From: Gonocerus acuteangulatus
Lineage: Eukaryota > Arthropoda > Insecta > Hemiptera > Coreidae
Reading direction: 5' to 3'
Assembly: GCA_946811695.1 (NCBI GenBank)
Contig: OX328124.1
Location: 62,078,507 to 62,142,506, forward strand
Length of the DNA: 64,000 nt
Shown here: positions 1 to 10,070 of the stretch, one piece after another
Layout: each line of letters starts with the position of its first letter
How positions within the stretch are numbered: the first letter of the stretch is position 1
Made by a program: the position numbers and the translations under genes
Notes under the pieces: generated by a model
The model's database searches: none
Told to the model about the DNA's origin: nothing
What the model saw: the letters and a program-made list of their open reading frames with translations, nothing else

Positions 1-1350
1 ATATATTAACAAAGTACAATAATAAATGCAAAATATGTAATGTTTTATAAATGTGGAATAAGTTATTTTTGTACTTATTAGACCAATTTTTGTTTTATAG
101 CTCGGATGCGAAACACTTTCAACAATACAAAATCATTTCATAATAAAATAAAAGTAGTTTTATGGAATTACTACTAAACCACGACTATCAACATCTTAGT
201 TATTTGCTCACAGTGACAACTAATTTTCATCCGATCTGTGTTATTCATTTTTTTTTAATCTAACTTGTGAAATAATTTAATTTTATGCTTAAAAAATACA
301 TGGGAAGGTATTTCTATAAAAATATATCTAAAATAAAAAGGGAACAACTAAAACGCTTTTAGTAATCCGGGATAATATAATCTCTTTGTCGAAGAATATA
401 GAATTTGGCTTTTGCCGAAGAGAGGGTTGATATAAAGAGCTTAAGTGTTGTTAAAGTAGGGAGCAAGCAAGCCTCCCCAACGAATAAGGCCATTACATAT
501 TTCAGTGCTAATATCTTTTTGGAGCTGGAACCATTAAAGGGAAGCGGCCGATGTTCGGGAAATCTCGCCTTTAATTGGTCCTTTAGATTTATTAGAGACA
601 AGAAAGGGGGCGCAAGTGGTACTGTTCCTTCTCCTTTATCATAGCATTGTTTTCAGGTCTCAAATGCTATATTCTTCAAAGTTTTCAGCCGAATATTCAT
701 AACTGACTGAAAATTCTTCGTGAATTATGAGCACAACCTGAAGGAATTTAGCTATTCAGGTTAGACTCATGAGCGAAAGGTTTTTTAATCTTTATCAATC
801 TTAATTACTAGATTGGATCATCCACCGAGCCTATCTCACCTTAGCCATTATGTGAAATTGCACCGGCTGTAACCAGACTGAACATCCGGAGTCGAGGATG
901 CTAAATTCAAGAGAAAGCGGCGTCAAAGCACCACCCAGAGACCGACGAAGCAATTTATATTGTTCGCTGGCAAGACGACGAAGACCCGCCTTAACCTCTC
1001 AAGAATTAAGGTAAGAGTGTTAACAGTTGTCCTCACAGTACACTGCAGGTAGCATCGACATCTTAACTCCATGCGGCTTACCAACCCTACACGTTGTCGA
1101 CAATGCTTTCAGGTTGACGAAACTCCATGCCGTATTGTTTGACCAGAATCCAAAAGGTTTCTGGGCTTAGGAAACGCACTTATTAATGATCCGAGGAGGA
1201 TATCAGAGCTGAACCTTATAACGCGGTGACACAATAGGTCTCGGTTTTTCCCGGTCTTACAGGTGCGACTTTTCCCGAGCTATTCGGGCACCCTATTTAA
1301 TCTAATTTAGTGTAATCTTCCTAATGGATACAGAGAATAACCCCCTTATA
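1..1350. other. AT-rich non-coding stretch, nothing recognised
   Basis: No long frame, tRNA-like box, terminal inverted repeat or tandem array was seen. The part from about 820 to 1320 is less AT-rich than its flanks but has no coding signal. It probably belongs to an intron of the minus-strand Musashi-family gene, which is inferred only from the exons further right. Confidence 0.5.
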
Positions 1351-2144
1351 AATATATATAGCATTTCCAAGTCTATTTGAACCTTTTCCAAGTCAACTGT
1401 AACCTTTTACAAATCAAATGTCACCGTTTCCAAGTCATTAGAAACCCTTTCCAATTCAAATGTAACCCTTTCCAAAACAAATATAACGCATTACAACTCA
1501 ACAGTCACCCTTTTTCATTTCAAATGTAACCCTTGAAATTTCTTGCTATATTATTTTTATTTTTTTTTTTTTTTAATTTCAAAACTATTATTAGGACAAA
1601 ACATTAAACTAATGAAAATTAAATGAATACAATTTTCGAAAATCAATGATTTTTCAGTCATAATGAAGGGTGTTAAAAAAAAAAAAAAATCCCGCTAATG
1701 ACCTAAAAGTCTGTGCGTCGTTAAAAAAAAAAAGAAAAAAACAATTATATTTAATTTAATTTTTTTTTAAATCAATACTTTTATTTAGCAAAACTTTTAT
1801 TTAAAAATGTCAAGAGAATTTTTATCAAAAAATTCTAGCCTATAGAAATTCAAATAAAATTTTTAAATAACTATTTGAAAACAATTTTATAGATAGAATT
1901 CTGATTTAACTGTTAAAAAAGATTTTTTTTTTTTCAAAATAGTGATAACACTTTCGGTCCCTGAAATTTTCAGGGGTGACAATTGAAATGGAAACGGTTA
2001 CAATTGAAATAAAAAGGGTGGCAATTGTGTTGTAAAGCGTAACACTTGTTTTGGAAAGGGTTACATTTGAATTGGAAAGGGTGGCATTTGATTTGTAAAA
2101 GGTTACAGTTGACTTGGAAAAGGTTCAAATAGACTTGGAAATGC

Positions 2145-2155
<11 letters not shown>
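1351..2155. mobile_element. Foldback-type element with about 190-bp inverted arms
   Basis: The left arm (about 1351-1542) and the right arm (about 1961-2155) are inverted copies of each other. Both start outside with GCATTTCCAAGTCTATTTGA and run through the same series of TTTCCAA...GTAACC units. The centre (1543-1960) is AT-rich with T and A runs and has no coding frame. The outer edges lie in TATATA sequence, so a TA target is possible but cannot be delimited. Long arms made of short repeats around a non-coding centre are the form of foldback elements or repeat-armed MITEs. No transposase is present, so the superfamily is unknown. Confidence 0.75.
1384..1531. repeat. 21-bp tandem repeats inside the left foldback arm
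   Basis: Seven successive units start at 1384, 1405, 1426, 1447, 1468, 1489 and 1510, each close to CTTTCCAAGTCAAATGTAACC, after a related leader unit at 1361-1383. The last unit is 22 bp. The mirror-image series fills 1975-2144. The units differ by several bases, so the array is not recent, but the corresponding units in the two arms match each other well. Confidence 0.8.

Positions 2156-2231
<76 letters not shown>
2150..2231. repeat. (TA)n microsatellite
   Basis: About 80 bp of nearly pure TA directly abuts the right arm of the foldback element. Confidence 0.95.
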
Positions 2232-2239
<8 letters not shown>

Positions 2240-3548
2240 GTTTATCAACACAAGTAATTAAAAAAAAAAAATCTAAGCCAAATTATTAAATTGCCCCTTG
2301 TGGTTGAATTGTTTCTTTGTTGCAAGCATCATCTTTACTCGAAATAGAAGACTAATTCTATTAGCTATTGAAAGAAACATTTATTCATATCGGTCCTTCG
2401 TATCTTTGACAAAAGTAGAAAACGTTAATTTTACTAGCTGTCTTACAGAGGAATGTGTTTAATTCCCGCAGCTCTAGCGGTAATAACTTTCATTTAATGT
2501 AACCATACACGTTTAATGAACCATGGAGGTAATCAGTAGATAGGTTGAATGGGAATTCCAGACAAGTAATTTCTAACATTTTTGACTCTTGCATGAGACT
2601 AAATGTGGTTTTGTGTTTAGACATCCCAGCCTCCTTGATATGGAAAGAAGCCATGCGTCAAGGGATGCTTTACGTTATGCAGGCAGCATTAGGCAATCTG
2701 GATATTTTACTGCCTCAATTCGGCAGTTTCTCTTTCCAAAGTGCTCTCCTCTTTCCAAATATTACTTATTCATCCTTAATGGTTTCCCTTCTTTCCATCC
2801 AATAAGGGCGTCATACCAACCCCATGTCTCTGGTTTTACTTAACCAATTCTATCCGTTGTCTGTTTAACTTTTGGTACGTTTGGAGGCCATATAAATGCT
2901 TAGCTATGCTGCGCATTTCGCTCAATACGATGCTGAATGTTAGGTTTGTGGTAGTTAAATTGAGAGTTCAAAGGAGATTTGTATTGTATTATATTGTGGG
3001 TTTAGGAGAACTGTATTTTGCTAAATTTACTTGCTGCTCCTCCTGTCTAAAGAAAAATCTGAAATATAAGCAGCCATTCTTGAATCATTTATATTTATAT
3101 TCATTTATTGTATTTAGATTTATTATTATCTTTAATCTTTGTTATTATATAATGTTTATTTATTTAATATTTCGTTTATTTACTTAAAGTGTACTTGCAT
3201 AACATTGAATTATTGATTTAATTATATCACTCGTGGGCAAGAAAAGTGATGCAACTCAAAAAAAGTCAGTTTGCGTTTTATTTCAGAAATATTTTATTTT
3301 GTGGTTAGCCTTTAATCACGAAAAGAAACATAAAGGTATCACAGTGGCGGCCGCAACATTTCGTTTTGTGTCATTTTTCCATAGCTCAGATAGCGAACAG
3401 TGGAAGAGGTAGTATCTATGGTATTTTTCTATGGTTTTGAGGGTTCCTATCATTTTTATTACGGTTTATTGACGGTCTAAAGTACACAACTACTTCTGCG
3501 TTTTCGGTTATAAAAATTCTCTAAACTTCTCCTGTAAAATTTTATGTT

Positions 3549-3550
<2 letters not shown>
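2232..3550. other. Non-coding stretch, nothing recognised
   Basis: Frames of 80-90 codons at 2545-3187 have no recognisable motif, no initiation context and the composition of their surroundings. I take them as chance frames. Confidence 0.5.

Positions 3551-3608
<58 letters not shown>
3551..3608. repeat. (TA)n microsatellite
   Basis: Nearly pure TA of about 58 bp. Confidence 0.95.
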
Positions 3609-3616
<8 letters not shown>

Positions 3617-3811
3617 GGTACCGTTTTATCAACATTAAAAGAAAGTGTGATTTTTTTCTTTGATCAGTAATGTACATTATGCCCTCTGACACTTGTATTA
3701 TTAGGCGGGCTACATATTCAGGTACTGTCCACGCCCGACGTGACTTAACCTCGGTGATCATCGGGAAGCGGACTGTTCTACTTGGTTATGGCTGTTTGCC
3801 GACACTGGTAG

Positions 3812-3866
3812 TTTTTTTTTTTTTTTTTTTTGGGTGCATCTGCTGCCGAGGCCATTAGCACTAGAC
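3812..3866 (-). repeat. Short dispersed retroposon 3' end (copy 1)
   Basis: Twenty T residues are followed by GGGTGCATCTGCTGCCGAGG and CATTAGCAC. The same T-run plus GGTGCATC...CATTAGCACC block recurs at 34466-34535. Read on the minus strand it is a conserved block ending in poly(A), as expected for the 3' end of a LINE or SINE. The source family is not identified. Confidence 0.45.
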
Positions 3867-4049
3867 ACTGGTAGTATTTCTCGTTTTGTTATTGTCTTAC
3901 TCGCAGCTTCTAAAACTCCAAAATATTTACTATGTTCGACTATGTTAGTTCCTCAAAACATCTATAACGATATTCTGTCGAGTGCTTCATTTATTCAAAT
4001 TTAGACGTCATTTATGTGTACCACAGATTTTTAGAATAGCGAAGATGGG

Positions 4050-4190
4050 TGTGGTGGCTTTTCTTCTTTTTCAATGAAAACAATGAAAAGCCACCACCTA
4101 AGTGGAATTGAACCCTGAATCTTTGCCAAGAAGTGTTTATACCTTTGCACTCACGGCTATAGATTCTCCAAAAATCATCTTAAGAAGATT
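4050..4190 (-). mobile_element. tRNA-derived SINE, family S1, diverged minus-strand copy
   Basis: On the minus strand a B-box-like GGTTCAATTCC (about 4110) is followed by GTGGTGGCTTTTC, the body signature of the S1 family seen at 56045-56212. The segment 4052-4098 is also an inverted repeat (GGTGGCTTTTC against GAAAAGCCACC) that could form a hairpin. The head and tail are poorly preserved. Confidence 0.5.
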
Positions 4191-5887
4191 CAACAAAAAA
4201 AATGTCACAGCAACAGGTCATAACTTATATATGTTTGAATTGGGTAGCAAGGGAGACGTGTAGCCTATCAAAAGTTGGGCATAGAGTTCTAGGAATAAAG
4301 GGTTTGTTTTCAACGTGGACATGTACACCTAACAAATAGTAATACCAATCAATGTGATAGGACTAGCAACAGCTTTACTTTCGTTCTATTCAACCAGGAG
4401 GGCAGAGTCAATACTCAACGACTACTCGAGTCTACTTCCATTCCCGGGGAGGGAAAATGTTTGCCCGACCTGCATAAAGAAACGTGAAAAGCCAATGGTA
4501 ATATGAATGAAAACTCGTAGGGCACTCTGGAAAATGACGTGAGCTCCTTTTTTCCGGGCGGTTCTGTTTTTACGATCGTTACAAAGGGCGTTGTAGGGAG
4601 CGCTTGGAGCATAAAACATTAAGAGGAATGCATGGAGCTTTGTGAAGAGACGCCGGGGAGAGGGAAACATTGAAGAGCAAAGGGAGGGGGAATCAGGGAA
4701 ATGAAAACGGGATATTAATTTTTGTGAGGAGGGCTCATCTCTGGAAAGGCAAGCCCGGAGTTTTTTTTTTCTCTTCATTAAAGGGTATCTGAAAGAATGT
4801 GAATACGGAAGCTTACAGCTCCTGAAGATGTTTCCAGTCTCGTTAGGGCAACCTATATTGCTGCAGATTTGTCCAGCTCTTTTCCAAAGCGAAAAGCGTA
4901 TATTTTTTAGATGTATGTACATCAAAGAAGAAAATCTTCCAAATTGTTTTCTACTCATTTCCTCTGCACTCAAACAACTAAGAGATTCATCAAAAATACT
5001 GGACAGATTTTGTTTAATACGACTAGAAAATCCCTAGCAAAATCGATTAACTTTTCCAATTCAGGTACTCTGTTTATTAAAACATATTCAAAATGGTATT
5101 ATAGGATTTAAGTACAAATAATAATAATACATTTTTTAATTTCTGAATAGAAAAATACTCCTTTAACTTTATTCCAGGAAACTAAAAATGCAACATATAA
5201 TTATAATAATAATTACAGGCCAAAATATTCAACAAACAATACTGCTAAAATAATAGATATCTAAGAAAATCGAGCAAATATGTGGTTTCACTATTTCAAC
5301 GTACAAAACCAGAGCTGGATAGGAAAGTATAGAATTATCAATATTGTAATTTGAACAACAACAAAATATTAATCTAGATTGCGTAAATCACCATATATTG
5401 CTTTCTTTAAGAAGATGTGGCATTACATCTTTATTTTTGGCAAACATAATGGTACGAACAAGCCCATGAATATACAATGCCCGGGTCATTTATTAAAATT
5501 CCAAAAGGCAATATCTATTTCAGTGAGGGTATGTTAGTAGATGTAAGCGGGACAGTTTGCATTATCTATGCCCGGGGGAAGTCCCGCCCCATGGCTCCCA
5601 GACCTCAAACGGAATACCCTTGCCAGTTGCTATTAATGTGCTATGGCCAATAATTAGCGCATTCCCTCGAGGAAATAGCTCCATAGCAACTGCCGTACTC
5701 GTGGCAGAATCATGACCAACAGCCCTTGGCCAGTTTTCAAATAAGTGAAAATCTCCTTAGATAACAAGAATAAAACTATTAAAGCTTATAATTTAAACGT
5801 ATTTAGCTTAGCACACTTGAATGAAGATAGAACATGTGGTAATGAAGATAGAACATGAAGCTTTAACCGATATAACATAATGAATTT
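4191..5887. other. Non-coding stretch, nothing recognised
   Basis: The 183-codon minus-strand frame at 4422-4973 has no recognisable domain or splice context. The part 5470-5760 is more GC-rich and contains CCTCAAACGGAAT, also found near 9308, but the shared piece is too short to define a repeat. Confidence 0.45.
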
Positions 5888-6005
5888 CACTGAGGTCCGC
5901 TCAAGGTAAAGGCATGATCAGTACTAGCCAAGGGTCGTGGGTTCGACTTCCACTAGGGGCCGATGGATTTTCATCCGAAAAAGGAAAAGGCATCACACCT
6001 ATCCA

Positions 6006-6007
<2 letters not shown>
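5888..6007 (+). mobile_element. tRNA-derived SINE, family S1
   Basis: The tRNA-like body has a B box GGTTCGACTTC near 5940, preceded by CCAAGGGTCGT as in the copy at 56045. It is followed by the S1 body (GATGGATTTTCATCC, AAAAGGCATCACACC). The copy ends where the compound microsatellite at 6008 begins. Confidence 0.6.
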
Positions 6008-6082
<75 letters not shown>

Positions 6083-6117
6083 CATATATATATATATATA
6101 TGTATATATATACATAC

Positions 6118-6202
<85 letters not shown>
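6008..6202. repeat. Compound microsatellite (CT)n-(TA)n-(GA)n
   Basis: It consists of CT (6008-6045), interrupted TA (6046-6160) and GA (6161-6202). The CT and GA blocks are complementary and of nearly equal length (38 and 42 nt), so the whole tract can fold into one long hairpin. Confidence 0.95.
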
Positions 6203-6205
<3 letters not shown>

Positions 6206-6353
6206 TGTGTGTATTCGGCGACAGCTTTCTTATCCTTCCTAGGAAGATCGTTTTTTTATTCATACACAATTCAGTCTATGTGAAATGACAATATCACTTT
6301 ATATTATTTATATGTCATTTTATTTATTTTTTTTTCTTAAAATTGAATTTTGA

Positions 6354-8869
6354 AATTCTCAGAGAAAATCTATGTCTCTAGACACTTCTCCAGGTCCAGA
6401 TGGCGTCTTGGTAAGGACATTAAAGGCAGTCGACGTATCCCATATTATAAGAGACATTATAGAGATATTATTGAAAACATCATATGTACCCGAATCATTA
6501 CGGCAAGGACGTACTGTGCTAATATATAAAGGTAAAGGATTAGCAAGTGACGTATCCTGTTGGAGACCAGTTACAGTCTACTCCGTACTCCGCCGTATAA
6601 TAGAGAAGGTGCTGGATCAGGAGCTCAGGCAACAAATTTCCTTCCACTCTTGTCAAAGAGGGTTTATAAGAGGGTTGCCAGGTGCTCACGTCAATGCACG
6701 CATCATCGACGGAGTATTGAAAACCTGCAAAAGAAGACGTGATGACTGTGTAGTTGCATTTCTAGATGTTTCCGCAGCATTTGACAACGTAGGCCATGCC
6801 CATATAATAAAAACCTTGGAAGGCAAAGGAGTATCATCTGATCTTAGAAATATCATTGCTTCTTTTCTGTCAAATAACAAAATTCAAATCCAAATGGGGA
6901 TAAACAAAACAAAGTTCATTGATGTGAAACGAGGAGTTCCCCAAGGAGGCCCTTTATCGCCAACACTCTTTATCACGGCCATCGATCACCTATACAGGGA
7001 AATTTGTGACCCGACATTTGCTAACCGCTATGGGTATGAAGTAAATAAAAACCTGGATAGAGTGATCCTTACTGGATTCGCTGACGATCAGGCAGTAACA
7101 GCGTCTAGTAAACAACATGCAGAAAGAGTGGTTAACGTAATTGTTCGTACCTTTAAAGAAATAGGATTGATTATAAATCCCACAAAAAGTATGGCAATAG
7201 TTGTTGAGAAAGGGGTTCTTTCTAAGGACGAACTATCGCTCGAAAATGGCGAAAATATCAAGCCAATTAGTGAAAACGAACAAATAAAGTACCTTGGATG
7301 TTCGTTCACATCAGAACTTACCTTTAAAGATGATTCAGTTCGTAAATTGGCTGAAAATTTAGAATTACTGACATCATCAAATTTGTTGAAGCCGGACCAA
7401 AAATTAAACGTCATAAACCAGTACATATTCCCTTCTCTCGTCTATCCTTTTCAAACCATTCCCCTAATTAAACTGCCTCAGACCTTGCTGGAAGGCGTGG
7501 ACGTAATAATCCGAAGAAGTGTGAAGGCAATAATCGGCCTGCCTGCAAATTCTTGCAACAGTATGTTTTACGCACCTCGTCGGTATAGAGGGCTTGGGTT
7601 GCTTAGATGCCTGTGGGAAGCGCCTCTCCAGCACTGGTCTATTTCTCGTAAATTAGATGGTGTTGGTGACCAATTGTTTCAATCCTTTTTCGACTATAAC
7701 CACGAAATGCTTGAATGTGCCAAAAGACTGGGAATTCCAGAAGAAGAGGCCACTAACAATCAAAACATCAAGCAGTTAAGGCAAAATTTGAGGGAACAGT
7801 CATTCACTGATTGGACCAACTCCAAGTGGAAGGGGATTGGAGTCCGACACTTCAAGGATTGTCCAAAGACAAACAGGTTTATTTACGACAAGGAAATATT
7901 GTCTGGATCCGAATGGATTAATGCCTTGAAGCTGAATATAAACTATGCGCCGCTTCGAGCAGTTCCTGGCATAAGTAGTGAACCAAGAGATGTTGGTCTC
8001 CTTTGTCGCAGGTGTGGCAAAGAGAAGGAAACGCCAGCACATGTGCTGGGAAGTTGCGACCATAACATGCTCTTGGTTACACGTCGCCATAATAATGTGA
8101 AGCATTCTCTCATGGCACTCTTGAAAGAACAAGGTTACGAGTGCTTCGAAGAAGTATTCAGCATCGATGATGAAGGCTCCACAAGGTTCGCTGACATCGT
8201 TGCCTTCAAGCGGAATGCCAAAACGGCTCTAATATTAGACCCGACTATCCGATATGAAGGCAACGATGATAAACAAGCCGAAAAAATACACCTCGAAAAG
8301 CAAGCGATCTACGACAAGTGCGTGACCTACTATAAGGAAAAATTCCAAGAGAGTTTTGGACTCAAGGAATACCGAGTGCAGGGATTATGGTTTGGTTCCA
8401 GAGGCACCATCCCGAAGGAGACGGCAGCTTGTCTCAAAGAAACAGGAATCAGCGAGGAACAATTAGGAATCATAGCTGAATCTATTCTCGTTGATTCCCT
8501 GGCAATAATTCAAAACCATATATATGGCTGAAGCCTTTTAAGTTATTTATTAGATATATTATATTTTTTTTTTTTTATTATTATTATTAATTTTACCATA
8601 TATTTTTTTTATTTACCATAATTAGGAGTCTTTTCATTTTTCTTTTACATTTTGTTTACAATCAATTTTATCATTATTTCCGTAGTTTTATTAATTTGTT
8701 TTTTAATTTTCCTTTTTTCGAGATATTTTTATAATTATTGCAGATTGTTGATTAGTAAGTTGTGTTCTGAGCAACCCAATATAATTGGGCAACTAAACTT
8801 TGTTTCATTTTGTTAAATAAAGTTTTTTTCTCTTCTCTTCATATGTCCAATTATTATTATTAGTATTAT

Positions 8870-8872
<3 letters not shown>
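6354..8872 (+). mobile_element. 5'-truncated RLE-type non-LTR retrotransposon (R2/R4 group)
   Basis: The unit holds one long reading frame (6372-8531), an AT-rich 3' untranslated region and an AATAAA at 8816-8821. It then runs into ATTATTATTATTAG-type trinucleotide repeats (8850-8874) and a (TA)n tract. A full element would encode N-terminal zinc-finger and Myb-like DNA-binding domains and the first RT blocks. These are absent, and an in-frame stop lies at 6351-6353, so the insertion is 5'-truncated, as is usual for target-primed reverse transcription. The exact 5' junction (about 6300-6355) is not visible. The flanks are not 28S rDNA, the classical R2 target. Confidence 0.8.
6372..8531 (+). 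CDS. Reverse transcriptase with C-terminal zinc knuckle and restriction-like endonuclease
   Basis: This 719-residue frame encodes the catalytic core of a non-LTR retrotransposon protein that nicks DNA and copies its RNA at the nick. RT motif A is AFLDVSAAFD (129-138, D132), motif B is RGVPQGGPLSPTLF (187-200), and motif C is GFADD (235-239, D238 and D239). KYLG (306-309) opens the thumb. A CCHC knuckle follows (C545, C548, H557, C562, spacing 2-8-4). The endonuclease acids are D608 (in FADIV) and D623 (in LDPT), followed by a Y/K-rich helix and GSRGTIP. That order, RT then CCHC then PD-D/E-type nuclease, is diagnostic of the R2/R4/NeSL group. The frame is open back to 6354, so the ATG at 6372 is only the first Met in a truncated protein, not a proven start. 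There are no frameshifts or internal stops, which points to a recent insertion. Confidence 0.9.
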   Translation: MSLDTSPGPDGVLVRTLKAVDVSHIIRDIIEILLKTSYVPESLRQGRTVLIYKGKGLASDVSCWRPVTVYSVLRRIIEKVLDQELRQQISFHSCQRGFIRGLPGAHVNARIIDGVLKTCKRRRDDCVVAFLDVSAAFDNVGHAHIIKTLEGKGVSSDLRNIIASFLSNNKIQIQMGINKTKFIDVKRGVPQGGPLSPTLFITAIDHLYREICDPTFANRYGYEVNKNLDRVILTGFADDQAVTASSKQHAERVVNVIVRTFKEIGLIINPTKSMAIVVEKGVLSKDELSLENGENIKPISENEQIKYLGCSFTSELTFKDDSVRKLAENLELLTSSNLLKPDQKLNVINQYIFPSLVYPFQTIPLIKLPQTLLEGVDVIIRRSVKAIIGLPANSCNSMFYAPRRYRGLGLLRCLWEAPLQHWSISRKLDGVGDQLFQSFFDYNHEMLECAKRLGIPEEEATNNQNIKQLRQNLREQSFTDWTNSKWKGIGVRHFKDCPKTNRFIYDKEILSGSEWINALKLNINYAPLRAVPGISSEPRDVGLLCRRCGKEKETPAHVLGSCDHNMLLVTRRHNNVKHSLMALLKEQGYECFEEVFSIDDEGSTRFADIVAFKRNAKTALILDPTIRYEGNDDKQAEKIHLEKQAIYDKCVTYYKEKFQESFGLKEYRVQGLWFGSRGTIPKETAACLKETGISEEQLGIIAESILVDSLAIIQNHIYG

Positions 8873-8922
<50 letters not shown>
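8873..8922. repeat. (TA)n microsatellite
   Basis: About 50 bp of TA directly follows the trinucleotide repeat at the retrotransposon 3' end. Confidence 0.95.
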
Positions 8923-8923
<1 letters not shown>

Positions 8924-9924
8924 GCGCATATGCATTTATGTTGTTTCTGGAATTTCTAGCTGCCCAGCAAAGCCAATAAATATTGATTATTATATTTTAA
9001 AATATATTTTAGCTGTGATTATTTTATACTATCAATGCGCTCTTTTTTTTCTTTAAAAATAATCTAAAAAACATTTAGTGCCTGAGGATTTACTTTGTGT
9101 CATTTTCATCTCTGCAAACTGTACCCCAAAATTAACAGTCAATATATCAGTATTACATACAAACCAACATTGGGACTAAGACTGAGATGACGACCAAAGC
9201 AAGGCTTGTTTGTGGCCTGCTAATCCAGGAGGTCAAATGACACAAAGTGGCTAGTTAGGGGTGCATATGCTTTCTAGACCGCAGGCTCATGCTGATTGGC
9301 CAACTACACCTCAAACGGAATATCCTACGCTCCCGCGGCCTCCTCCTGTTCTGCTACAGCTAGTTTCAGGTTTAGTGCAATCATACTCTCATCGGATGAT
9401 TTAATAATCAAACAGGTACTAAACGCAGGATTAGAAATACAAGAAGACAGTACTTAAAATAAATCTGTCACCGGTCGTTTTCCCATATCAATTATAGAGT
9501 TGCATAAATTTTACCCGAAAGAAATACGTCTATAATTTATGTCTGGCTAATAAAAAAGTTATCATATTATTAGTTTCATAATTACTTGACCTGTATAATT
9601 TTTGGAATGAATATTGCACGTAGCTCCTAAGTATTTTTCTTAAAATCGCACAAGTCTACATCATCAATTTTAACCGAATTGGGATAGGCTTCAAGATACA
9701 TTAAGGTAACCAGTAAGTATTGTGTGTTTTTCTTAGTATTTAAATTTAAATACGTACGGAGAGGCAGGATTCTTTATTACCCTAATAAATGATGAAAACT
9801 AGGAAGACATTTGTAAGCTCTACTGCTGTTAAAATCTTCTCTCTTCAATAATCGAATGTAAATGATTTTAGCTTTATTCATTACTAATTTTTTGTCTTTT
9901 CTAGGCAGATCTTTTTATTATACA
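8923..9924. other. Non-coding stretch with one possible Helitron end
   Basis: CTAGCTGCCCAGCAAAGCC at 8956 resembles the reverse complement of a Helitron 3' terminus (CTAG preceded by a GC-rich block). No hairpin is clear and no partner end was found. The GC-richer part 9170-9420 shows nothing recognisable. Confidence 0.35.
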
Positions 9925-10070
9925 TTTTAGCGCGTTTTTTCGTTGTCTCTATTCGGAGTAAAATCTCTTTTAAGTCGACTCGATGATGCAATCCGCCGAC
10001 TAGAAAGCTTTTCGTTTCAGAACAGATGACTAAAATGTTTATGTCTCTAAAAACAATTTCATTATTATTG
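9925..10070 (+). mobile_element. Family A element, fragment of the non-hairpin end
   Basis: TTTTAGCGCG (9924-9933) is followed by GATGCAATCCGCCGACTAGAAAGC and TTTTCGTTTCAGAAC. This is the same order of blocks as at 22875-22985 and 26331-26440. The interior and the hairpin end are not recognisable here. Confidence 0.55.

Noticed and set aside
4422..4973. 183-codon minus-strand frame
   Set aside because: No domain, signal peptide or splice context; its composition is that of the surroundings. Length alone is not enough in 64 kb.
5901..6288. Frames of 74-124 codons on both strands rich in [12 protein letters not shown] and RERERE
   Set aside because: They are translations of the (CT)n-(TA)n-(GA)n repeat and have no coding meaning. 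The same applies to frames over the repeats at 3551, 11355, 14097, 15148, 19254, 26470, 29406, 45826 and 57113.
6686..8132. Minus-strand frames of 64-112 codons inside the retrotransposon
   Set aside because: They are shadows of the strong plus-strand coding frame.
6354..8872. R2 proper, inserted in 28S rDNA
   Set aside because: Neither flank resembles rDNA; the upstream flank is a SINE and a microsatellite.
5604..9330. CCTCAAACGGAAT shared by 5604 and 9308 as a dispersed repeat
   Set aside because: Similarity does not extend beyond about 18 bp, so it may be chance.
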